From positions 15,162 to 79,161 of the forward strand of contig JAZRKJ010000086.1 of the NCBI GenBank assembly GCA_045646245.1: DNA of 64,000 nucleotides, given 5' to 3'. This DNA comes from SIG607 sp045646245. GTDB taxonomy: Bacteria; Bacillota; Clostridia; Oscillospirales; Acutalibacteraceae. Every line of letters begins with the position of its first letter. Position 1 is the first letter of the stretch. Shown here piece by piece: positions 1 through 7,010 of this stretch. The position numbers and the translations under genes are program-made. Below the pieces are notes generated by a model. The model searched no databases. It saw only the letters and a program-made list of their open reading frames with translations, and had not been told where the DNA came from.

Positions 1-601
1 CAATATCAACGCCAACGGCGTCTTCAGCGCCGAGAAGCACACCCGCTATACCGAGTATTCCGCTTCCGCACCCAATATCCAAAATGCTGTCCCCTGCTTT
101 TGTATATTCCTCAAGAAGAGAAAGACAAAGCGAAGTGGTAGCGTGAGTTCCCGTTCCGAAAGCGGCGCCGGGGTCAATTTTAAGAACACTTCGGTTATTT
201 TTGTTGTCGTATTCTTCCCAAGCCGGAACAACGGCAAGGCGTTTGCCGATTTCGGTGGTGTGGAAAAACTTTTTCCAGTATTCATTCCAGTCAATATCGG
301 CTACCGAAGCAAAGGATACCTCATAAGGGATATTTTCTTCACCGAAGCGTTCTTTTAAATAAGCCAAGGATTCGGTAAGGTTATCCGACTTATCAATATA
401 AATATGAATTAAAGCCACGTTACGGTCTTTGGCAAGTAAGGCTTCATCAATAAGGTCAACGTGAGCAATTTCCCACGCAACGCTTTCCATATCGGAATAA
501 TCTTCAATATAAATACCGTAAGGCACCGTCATATTGGCAATAGCCGAAGCGGTTTCAATACTATTTGAAGGTACCTTTATAATAATTTCAAACCAGTCCA
601 T
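1..601 (-). CDS. prmA: Ribosomal protein L11 methyltransferase, C-terminal part beyond the window
   Basis: Reads leftwards from ATG at 599-601 with Shine-Dalgarno AAAGGAG six bases upstream; about 200 N-terminal residues are inside the window. PrmA is the SAM-dependent methyltransferase that modifies ribosomal protein L11 in the cytoplasm. Visible signatures are the N-terminus MDWFEI, the family motif DPGAAFGTGTHATT (about 140-180) and the SAM-binding motif LDIGCGSGILGI (about 55-90). Both motifs are in the expected order and spacing, so the identification is firm. The 3' end is cut by the window edge, so nothing can be said about downstream partners. Confidence 0.93.
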   Translation of the reverse strand, partial: MDWFEIIIKVPSNSIETASAIANMTVPYGIYIEDYSDMESVAWEIAHVDLIDEALLAKDRNVALIHIYIDKSDNLTESLAYLKERFGEENIPYEVSFASVADIDWNEYWKKFFHTTEIGKRLAVVPAWEEYDNKNNRSVLKIDPGAAFGTGTHATTSLCLSLLEEYTKAGDSILDIGCGSGILGIAGVLLGAEDAVGVDI

Positions 602-671
602 ATTGCGCTCCTTTACATATACTTTTATATAATAACACAAATTTGCAAATTTGCAAAGTATTTTTATGTTG

Positions 672-700
672 TTGATTTATTTTTTGTAATAATGTATAAT
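672..700 (+). promoter_or_regulatory. Sigma-A promoter for the P-type ATPase
   Basis: TTGATT (672-677), a 17 bp spacer and TATAAT (695-700). It lies about 90 bp before the GTG start at 788. An upstream in-frame ATG at 692 falls inside the -10 element, which argues against using it as the start. Confidence 0.7.
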
Positions 701-711
701 GGTTATAATTG

Positions 712-743
712 GTCGAAACAGAAAAACAATTTACTGTTTCGAC
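712..743 (+). promoter_or_regulatory. Inverted repeat in the leader of the P-type ATPase
   Basis: GTCGAAACAG (712-721) and CTGTTTCGAC (734-743) are perfect 10 bp inverted arms around a 12-base loop. The repeat sits between the promoter and the ribosome binding site. It could be a repressor operator or a 5' UTR hairpin. No U-tract follows, so it is not an intrinsic terminator. Confidence 0.5.
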
Positions 744-787
744 ACCAAATCTTTGATTTGAAAGCAAATTATGGACGGAGGATTTCT

Positions 788-3421
788 GTGATTTATCATA
801 GCACCGAAACAAGCGAAGTTTTATCTCATTTTGAAGTTGACCCTCAAAAGGGCTTGCCCACAGGGGTTGCAGACCAGCGTTATGCAAAATACGGCGGCAA
901 CGTACTGACAAAGGCTAAAAAGACTCCTTTGCTGTCCCACGTACAGGCTCAGCTTAAAAACCCCGTTAACCTTTTACTTATAACCTGCGCTTTAATGGCG
1001 CTTATAATAAACTTTATTTACCCTGCCGCTCCCTTTTATTCCTTTATTCTTGTTATACTTATTCTGGCAGTAAACGTTGCCGTTTCGGTCATTCACCAGA
1101 ATATAAGCGAAAACACTTCACGTTCCCTTGAAACAATGAATATCCCCAGAGTAAAGGTTCTTCGTGACGGAATAATTAAAATAATTGATTCCGCCTATAT
1201 TGTCCCCGGTGATATTCTGGTTCTTGAAACGGGTGACTACGTTGCGGCTGACGCAAGGCTTATTGAGTCCTTTGATTTCAGATGTGACGAAACCTTCGTT
1301 ACGGGAGAAGCGCTTACAGCCGAAAAAGAGCATTACGCAATTCTTGATGATATAACCCCCGTTGAAAAGCGTTCAAATATGGTGTTTTGCGGCAGTAACG
1401 TTATAACCGGTCACGCCAGAGCAGTTGTTACCGAAACCGGTATGTATACAGAGCTTGGCAAAACGGTTACGTTGCAGGAAGAATACAACACCGTCAACGT
1501 TAAAATCAAAGAAAAGCTTTCAAAGCTCGGCAAGATTTCGGGTGTAATTCTTTGCATATTCTCTCTTCTTTCCTTCTTTACCTACGTGCTTATTAACTTC
1601 AGAAGCGACCTTCCCTTTATTACCACCCTTACGACTTCGGCGCTTAATTCGGTTGCCCTTCTGGTTTCGGTGCTTCCACACGGCTTGCCCGTTATGGCGT
1701 TGGTGGCTATGGGTACGTCGGTAAAGGCGCTTTTGCACAAGGGTATGCTCACCAAGGACTTTGCCGTATTCGATCGCCTTCCCGAAGTATCGGTTATTTG
1801 CGCCGACAAAACCGGCACCTTAACAAAAGACCGTATGGTGGTTGAAAAGGTTTTTGACGGCAATGAGATTACCGATGCCGATATGGCGTTCAGCTCCCCC
1901 GACAGCGTCAGCGTTTTACGCCTTGCTTCCCTTTGCACCTCTCAGTCCAAAGCCGACGTTGACAGCCCAATGTACGGCGACGCAACCGAGCTTGCGATTA
2001 TCCACGCCTTTGAGCAATCGGTTATTAAAGAGGAACGGGATATTGAAAACAACTACCCAACCCTTTCCAAGCTTCCCTTCGACACTCAAAGAAAAATTAC
2101 TTTGTCGGTTAATATGATAGACGGCGCACCTTACGCGATTATAAAGGGCGCACCCGACTTTTTAATTGCCGCAACCGGAAACGAAGGTAACGAAGCTCTT
2201 ATTCAAACCGTAAATTCCTTTGCTGAAAGCGGTATGCGTGTTATAGCCGTTGCGTATAAAATACTTTCGGAAATTCCTTCTAACCTTGATTACTGTGACT
2301 TTGAAAGCGGTTTTACCTTTTCCGGACTTATTGCTTTAAGCGACCCGCCGCAGGACGACATAGTTTCTCTTATTAAGGAATGTGAGCAAGGCTCTGTTAA
2401 AACCGTTATGATTACGGGCGACCACACCACCACCGCCGTTGCAGTAGCAAAGCGTCTTGGTATTTTAAAGAGTGACGACGCAATAATAAGCGGTGAAGAG
2501 CTTGATAAGCTTACCGATGAAGAATTGACAGAATCGGTTGACAAATACAGCGTTTTTGCTCGTCTTTTGCCCGACCAAAAGCTGAGAATAGTTTCTGCCC
2601 TTAAAGCCAAGAGACACACCGTAGCAATTACGGGTGACAGCGTTAATGACGCCCCCGCACTGAAAGCGGCGGACGTAGGCATTGCAATGGGTAACCGAGG
2701 CACCGACGTTGCAAGAGGCGCAGCCGATATGATTATGAACGACAACGGCTTTGCCGCCATAATTACGGCTATTAAAACATCCCAAGGCTTGTTCTGCGCC
2801 ATAAGAAAGACCCTTACCTACCTTTTAAGCAGTTATATAGGTAAAATTTTTGCCGTTTTAATCTGTCTTTTCTCCTTTGGGGCTTTTCCCCTTTCGGCGT
2901 TACAGTTCCTGCTCCTTAATCTTTTAACCGACACCTTCCCCGCTTTAAGCATACTTTCCGACGGTATTTACGAGCACAAGCCCTTAACGGGTAACAATAA
3001 AGCGGATAAATCACTTTTGACTTCACGTTCTGCTTTAAGCATTGCCATACAGGGAATTATGATGGCAGCGGTTTCGGTTATTGCCTACGGAATTTCAAAG
3101 AACAGCGGCGCTGAATTTGCTTCCTCAATGATATTCACCGTGCTTGTTTCTTCCCAAATTCTTAATATGACAAGCGCAAAATTCGAAGGCTTGTTCTTTA
3201 GGTATAAGCACTTCCGCAAATTTACCCATACCGTTATTTTAGGTGCGCTTTGCCTTGTTTCTCTGTTCCTTGTTATTTCCCCCATGGGCGTACCCTTCGG
3301 CTTTGCCACCCTTCCCTTCGGCGACTTTATAAAAGCCGTACTCCTTTCACTTACGGTATTCGTAACAGGCGAAGGCACAAAGCTGGGCTTTTTGCTTTAC
3401 GAAAAGCTGAAAAACAAATAA
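788..3421 (+). CDS. P-type cation-transporting ATPase (P2-like) with an altered PEGLP motif
   Basis: An 877-residue integral membrane ATPase with the P2 layout: TGE actuator loop at 172-174 (TGEA rather than TGES), phosphorylation motif DKTGTLTKD with D340, hinge motif GDSVNDAP at 616-623, and a C-terminal group of membrane helices. GTG at 788 is chosen because GGACGGAGGA precedes it by 5-6 bases; the upstream ATG at 692 overlaps the -10 box. The M6 ion-site motif NLLTD (N711, D715) is kept. The M4 motif, normally PEGLP in Ca2+/Mn2+ pumps, reads PHGLP with H298 in place of the ion-binding glutamate. Family knowledge points to Ca2+ or Mn2+ export, but the changed site makes the ion uncertain. 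The gene is monocistronic with its own promoter and terminator. Confidence 0.88.
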   Translation: MIYHSTETSEVLSHFEVDPQKGLPTGVADQRYAKYGGNVLTKAKKTPLLSHVQAQLKNPVNLLLITCALMALIINFIYPAAPFYSFILVILILAVNVAVSVIHQNISENTSRSLETMNIPRVKVLRDGIIKIIDSAYIVPGDILVLETGDYVAADARLIESFDFRCDETFVTGEALTAEKEHYAILDDITPVEKRSNMVFCGSNVITGHARAVVTETGMYTELGKTVTLQEEYNTVNVKIKEKLSKLGKISGVILCIFSLLSFFTYVLINFRSDLPFITTLTTSALNSVALLVSVLPHGLPVMALVAMGTSVKALLHKGMLTKDFAVFDRLPEVSVICADKTGTLTKDRMVVEKVFDGNEITDADMAFSSPDSVSVLRLASLCTSQSKADVDSPMYGDATELAIIHAFEQSVIKEERDIENNYPTLSKLPFDTQRKITLSVNMIDGAPYAIIKGAPDFLIAATGNEGNEALIQTVNSFAESGMRVIAVAYKILSEIPSNLDYCDFESGFTFSGLIALSDPPQDDIVSLIKECEQGSVKTVMITGDHTTTAVAVAKRLGILKSDDAIISGEELDKLTDEELTESVDKYSVFARLLPDQKLRIVSALKAKRHTVAITGDSVNDAPALKAADVGIAMGNRGTDVARGAADMIMNDNGFAAIITAIKTSQGLFCAIRKTLTYLLSSYIGKIFAVLICLFSFGAFPLSALQFLLLNLLTDTFPALSILSDGIYEHKPLTGNNKADKSLLTSRSALSIAIQGIMMAAVSVIAYGISKNSGAEFASSMIFTVLVSSQILNMTSAKFEGLFFRYKHFRKFTHTVILGALCLVSLFLVISPMGVPFGFATLPFGDFIKAVLLSLTVFVTGEGTKLGFLLYEKLKNK

Positions 3422-3426
3422 AAATA

Positions 3427-3455
3427 AAAACCTCCGTTCGGAGGTTTTATTTTTT
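3427..3455. terminator. Bidirectional terminator between the ATPase gene and uvrC
   Basis: AAAACCTCC (3427-3435), loop GTTC, GGAGGTTTT (3440-3448), with T-rich flanks on both strands. It serves the convergent ATPase and uvrC genes and overlaps the uvrC stop codon. Confidence 0.85.
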
Positions 3456-5264
3456 AAAGTAATTATAAATATTCATTGCCGTTTTCTTATCAATTCCCGA
3501 AACCTTCGACAGCTCTTCCACCGAAGCTCCCTTAATGTTTTTAAGGGATTTAAAGTGCTTAAACAAGGCGGCGACTCTTTTTTCCCCTACGCCTTCAATG
3601 CCGAGCAGTTCGCTTTTGGTCATAGAAGAAGAACGGCGCTTTTTGTGGTAGGTAATTGCAAAACGGTGGGTTTCGTCCTGAATTCCGGTAACCAGAATAA
3701 AGGCGCTTTTAGTGGGTTTAATTGCAATATCACCGCATTTGTCGGTAACGGCGCGTGTACGGTGCTTTGAGTCTTTGACCATACCGAAAACAGGAATATT
3801 AAGCCCGAAGCTCTTCATAACAGGCTCTACCGCCGACATCTGACCTTTACCGCCGTCAAGCAAAATAAGGTCGGGCAGGGTTTTGAAGGCGGGGTCGTTT
3901 CCTTCTTTATATTCGTTAAAGCGGCGGGTAAGCACCTCTGCCATAGAACGGTAATCGTCCTGCCCCGTAAAGCCCTTTATTTTAAATTTACGGTAGTTTT
4001 CCTTAAAGGGACGTCCGTCCTTAAACACCACCATAGCGGCGACGTTTTCGCTGCCTGAGGTGTTGGAAATATCGTAAGACTCAATATATTCCGGCGCCCT
4101 TTCAAGCCCTAAAAGCTCACCCAGCTCGTTTAAGGCAACCGTTTCCCTTCCCGTTCTTTCAATACGCTTTGAAAGGGTTTCGGCAGCGTTTTTAAAGCAC
4201 ATATCAACCGTCTTTTTCTGCTGTCCTTTTTGGGGAACGGTTATTTTAATGCTGTGCCCCGACTGTTTTATTAAAAATTCCTCCAAAAGCAAAGAGCTTT
4301 CGGGCAGCTCGTCAATTATAATACTTTCGGGAATATCGTTTTCACCTGAATAAAACCGCATTAAAAATTCACCGTATAGCTGCGCCTTTTGGGGAGCGTC
4401 TTCAAAAATGAAATGCTGCTGGTCGCACAAACGGGACTCTCGGAACTTTAGCGTATGAATACAAATTAAATTTCCCGCAACGGCAGAAGCAAAAACGTCC
4501 TGATTTTTGTGGGAAGAAGAAATAACCTTTTGACGTTCCTTTATTTTTCTTACCGCTTCAATTCGGTCACGAAGCCGTGCAGCAAATTCAAAGTCAAGGT
4601 TTTCGGCGGCTTCCTCCATTTTCTTTTTAAGAAGTAAAATATCCTCTTCACCGTAGCCGCCGTTTTTAATAAAGCTGACGGCGGAATCAACCGCTTCCAG
4701 ATATTCACTAAGGCTTACGTTACCGTTACAGGGGCCGCAACACCTGCCTATGTGGTAGTTAAGGCAGGGCTTACTTTTTTTGTCAAAGGAACGGTTGCAG
4801 TCGGGAAGACGAAAAACCTTTAACGCTTGGTCAACGGCGTTTTTAACAATATTCCCCGAATGGTACGGGCCTAAATATTTACCGTCCTCATCCTTTTGCT
4901 TGACCCAAAGAATTTTCTTCCATTTATCGTTTGTAATTTTAACGTAGTGGTAGCCTTTATCGTCTTTAAGAAGAATGTTATATTTAGGCTGATGTTGCTT
5001 TATAAGGGAATTTTCAAGGATTAAGGCTTCAAATTCGCTGTCACAAAGTATATAGTCAAAATCATTTACGTTTTCAACCATTTTTCTTACCTTTTGTCCG
5101 TGGTTGGTTTCGGAGCCGAAATACTGAGTAACACGGTTTTTAAGGGCTTTGGCTTTTCCCACGTAAATAACCTTCCCCGTTTTGTCCTTCATAATATAAA
5201 CACCTGGAGTAAGGGGTAATTTATTTGCTTTGCGTTTTAAAGCGGCTTTGTTTTCCTTGAGCAT
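3447..5264 (-). CDS. uvrC: Excinuclease ABC subunit C
   Basis: A 605-residue protein, normal length for UvrC, which makes both incisions in nucleotide excision repair together with UvrB. An N-terminal GIY-YIG nuclease domain is clear (GVY at 21-23, YVG at 34-36). A UVR motif follows at about residues 205-235 (KKKMEEAAENLDFEFAARLRD), then the RNase H-like endonuclease region and C-terminal helix-hairpin-helix motifs (LLGIEGVGEKRVAALF, VSGIDKKTAMNI). The start at 5262-5264 (MLKENKAAL) is chosen because AGGTG lies six bases upstream and homology begins here; the open frame upstream is low complexity and crosses the promoter. It is divergent from the metal transporter. Confidence 0.96.
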   Translation of the reverse strand: MLKENKAALKRKANKLPLTPGVYIMKDKTGKVIYVGKAKALKNRVTQYFGSETNHGQKVRKMVENVNDFDYILCDSEFEALILENSLIKQHQPKYNILLKDDKGYHYVKITNDKWKKILWVKQKDEDGKYLGPYHSGNIVKNAVDQALKVFRLPDCNRSFDKKSKPCLNYHIGRCCGPCNGNVSLSEYLEAVDSAVSFIKNGGYGEEDILLLKKKMEEAAENLDFEFAARLRDRIEAVRKIKERQKVISSSHKNQDVFASAVAGNLICIHTLKFRESRLCDQQHFIFEDAPQKAQLYGEFLMRFYSGENDIPESIIIDELPESSLLLEEFLIKQSGHSIKITVPQKGQQKKTVDMCFKNAAETLSKRIERTGRETVALNELGELLGLERAPEYIESYDISNTSGSENVAAMVVFKDGRPFKENYRKFKIKGFTGQDDYRSMAEVLTRRFNEYKEGNDPAFKTLPDLILLDGGKGQMSAVEPVMKSFGLNIPVFGMVKDSKHRTRAVTDKCGDIAIKPTKSAFILVTGIQDETHRFAITYHKKRRSSSMTKSELLGIEGVGEKRVAALFKHFKSLKNIKGASVEELSKVSGIDKKTAMNIYNYFKK

Positions 5265-5289
5265 ATATAACACCTGCCTTTGCTTATTT

Positions 5290-5318
5290 ATTGTAATATT
5301 TTCTTTTTTCTTTTTCAA
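5290..5318 (-). promoter_or_regulatory. Promoter for uvrC
   Basis: On the minus strand TTGAAA (5318-5313), 17 bp, TACAAT (5295-5290), about 25 bp before the uvrC start codon. Confidence 0.6.
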
Positions 5319-5321
5319 GTG

Positions 5322-5350
5322 TTGATTTTTTCCGAAAAAAAGTTTAAAAT
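5322..5350 (+). promoter_or_regulatory. Promoter for the znuC/znuB-like operon
   Basis: TTGATT (5322-5327), 17 bp, TAAAAT (5345-5350), about 32 bp before the ATG at 5382. It is back to back with the uvrC promoter. No obvious Zur or Fur palindrome was recognised between them. Confidence 0.55.
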
Positions 5351-5381
5351 TAAAGGAGAAAAAAAGTAAAGGATTAAAAAT

Positions 5382-6092
5382 ATGTTCCTTATTAAATGCC
5401 ACGACTTATCCATTGGTTATAACGACCGCACCGTACTTAAAAACCTTAATTTTTCTATTGGCGAAAATGATTATCTTTGTATTATAGGTGAAAACGGCAG
5501 CGGTAAAAGCACCCTTATTAAAAGTATTTTAAAGCTGCAAAAGCCGTTATCGGGTAAAATTGAATACAGTCCGCACCTGAAAGCCAACGAAATCGGTTAC
5601 CTTCCCCAGCAAAGCAGTATTCAGCGTGACTTTCCCGCAGGAGTGGAGGAAATTGTTCTTTCGGGTTGTATCAACCGCCTTGGCTTCCGTCCTTTTTACA
5701 GCGCAAAAAACCGTAAAAAAGCCCGTCATAATATGGAGCTTATGAAAATTGATAACCTAAAAAACGAAAGCTATCAGAATTTATCGGGCGGTCAGCAACA
5801 GCGTGTGCTTCTTGCAAGAGCCCTTACCTCAAGCAGTAAAGCCCTGCTCCTTGACGAGCCTGTTACGGGGCTTGACCCAAAAGCCGCTTCGGATATGTAT
5901 TCGCTTATTGAAACCATCAATAAGGAATACCGTATAGCCGTGATTATGGTTTCCCACGATATTAACGCCGCTTTTAAGTACGCCACTCACATTTTGCACC
6001 TTTCCTCAACAGGGGTGTTTTTCGGCACCACCGAGGAATATAAAAACAGCGACTTCCACAAAAGATTTTACGGAGGCGGAATTTATGACTGA
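5382..6092 (+). CDS. znuC: Metal (zinc/manganese-type) ABC transporter ATP-binding protein
   Basis: A 236-residue cytoplasmic ABC ATPase. It shows Walker A GENGSGKST, Q-loop YLPQQ, signature LSGGQQQRVLLARAL, Walker B LLLDEPVTGLD and switch histidine VSHD. The pattern and length match the ZnuC/MntB group of metal importers. The start at 5382 follows AAAGGA with eight bases spacing. Its last eight bases overlap the permease gene, so the two are translationally coupled. No solute-binding lipoprotein gene is adjacent, so the metal and the full transporter cannot be settled here. The symbol is by family, not by proven substrate. Confidence 0.85.
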   Translation: MFLIKCHDLSIGYNDRTVLKNLNFSIGENDYLCIIGENGSGKSTLIKSILKLQKPLSGKIEYSPHLKANEIGYLPQQSSIQRDFPAGVEEIVLSGCINRLGFRPFYSAKNRKKARHNMELMKIDNLKNESYQNLSGGQQQRVLLARALTSSSKALLLDEPVTGLDPKAASDMYSLIETINKEYRIAVIMVSHDINAAFKYATHILHLSSTGVFFGTTEEYKNSDFHKRFYGGGIYD

Positions 6093-6918
6093 GTTTTTTG
6101 AATTTTTTTCCTACTCCTTTATTCAGCGTGCTTTGGTTGTGGGTGTGCTTATTTCCCTTTGTTCTTCCCTTCTTGGGGTAAGCTTAGTGCTTAAACGGTA
6201 CTCTTTAATAGGCGACGGACTTTCCCACGTTGGCTTCGGGGCGCTTGCCCTTGCCGCCGCTTTGGGGCTGACTCCCCTTTACGTTGCAGTACCCGTTGTG
6301 GTTATAGCGGCTGTCTTCCTTTTAAGGCTGACTTCCTTTAGCCGCATTAAGGGGGACAGTCTTATTGCCGTAATTTCTACTTCTGCTTTGGCTATAGGCG
6401 TTATAATTGTTTCCAAAAACGGCACCAATACCGACCTTTCTAATTATATGTTCGGCAGTATTTTATCCATCAGCAAAGCCGACGCTTATTTAAGCGTGAT
6501 TTTATCGGTAATTATAGCCTTGCTTTATATACTGTTTTTCCACCGGATTTTTGCCGTTACATTTGATGAAGACTTTGCAAGAGCAACCGGCACCAAGGTT
6601 TCACTTTTCAACACCCTGCTTGCCGTTTTAACGGCGGTAACGGTGGTTATAGGTATGCGAATGATGGGCGCGTTACTTGTTTCAAGCCTTATAATTTTCC
6701 CGCCCCTTTCGGCAATAAGACTTTGCAAAACCTTTAAAGGGGTTGCAATTGTTTCCGCCTTTATTTCGGTTATTTCTTTCCTTATTGGATTGTTCCTTTC
6801 CTATACCCTTTCCTTCCCGACGGGGGCAACAATAGTGGTAACCGGCTTATGCCTTATGATTTTATCCTTTATCATAAGCAAAATAAAAGACTTTATAAAA
6901 AGAAATACGGCTCGATAA
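6085..6918 (+). CDS. znuB: Metal ABC transporter permease (ZnuB/MntC family)
   Basis: A 277-residue polytopic membrane protein with about eight hydrophobic segments, typical of the ABC-3 permeases that take up Zn2+ or Mn2+. Family features are the GDGLSHVGFGALALAAALG segment near residue 45 and the conserved late helix MMGALLVSSLIIFPPLSAIRL. The ATG lies inside the end of the ATPase gene (8 bp overlap), showing one operon. A Rho-independent terminator overlaps the stop codon, so a substrate-binding protein is not encoded downstream in this transcript. Confidence 0.88.
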   Translation: MTEFFEFFSYSFIQRALVVGVLISLCSSLLGVSLVLKRYSLIGDGLSHVGFGALALAAALGLTPLYVAVPVVVIAAVFLLRLTSFSRIKGDSLIAVISTSALAIGVIIVSKNGTNTDLSNYMFGSILSISKADAYLSVILSVIIALLYILFFHRIFAVTFDEDFARATGTKVSLFNTLLAVLTAVTVVIGMRMMGALLVSSLIIFPPLSAIRLCKTFKGVAIVSAFISVISFLIGLFLSYTLSFPTGATIVVTGLCLMILSFIISKIKDFIKRNTAR

Positions 6919-6942
6919 CAGAGCCTTTTCTTTTTATTTTTT
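6909..6942 (+). terminator. Terminator of the metal transporter operon
   Basis: GGCTC (6909-6913), loop of seven, GAGCC (6921-6925), then a long T-rich tract. The stop codon is in the loop. Confidence 0.8.
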
Positions 6943-6951
6943 CCGTGTATA

Positions 6952-6999
6952 TTGACACGGGATAAGGTGAGTTTTATATTTTAAAGTACAAACTTTAAA
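6952..6999 (+). promoter_or_regulatory. Promoter and candidate LacI-type operator for the GH116 gene
   Basis: TTGACA (6952-6957), 17 bp, TATATT (6975-6980), close to consensus. Starting at the last base of the -10 box is a perfect inverted repeat TTTAAAGT-ACAA-ACTTTAAA (6980-6999), covering the likely transcription start. A repressor bound there would block the promoter; the LacI-type regulator in the same operon is the obvious candidate. Confidence 0.65.
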
Positions 7000-7010
7000 G
7001 AGGTGCTTTT

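Noticed and set aside
692..787. ATG 692 as start of the P-type ATPase
   Set aside because: It overlaps the -10 box; GTG 788 has a strong ribosome site and fits the family N-terminus.
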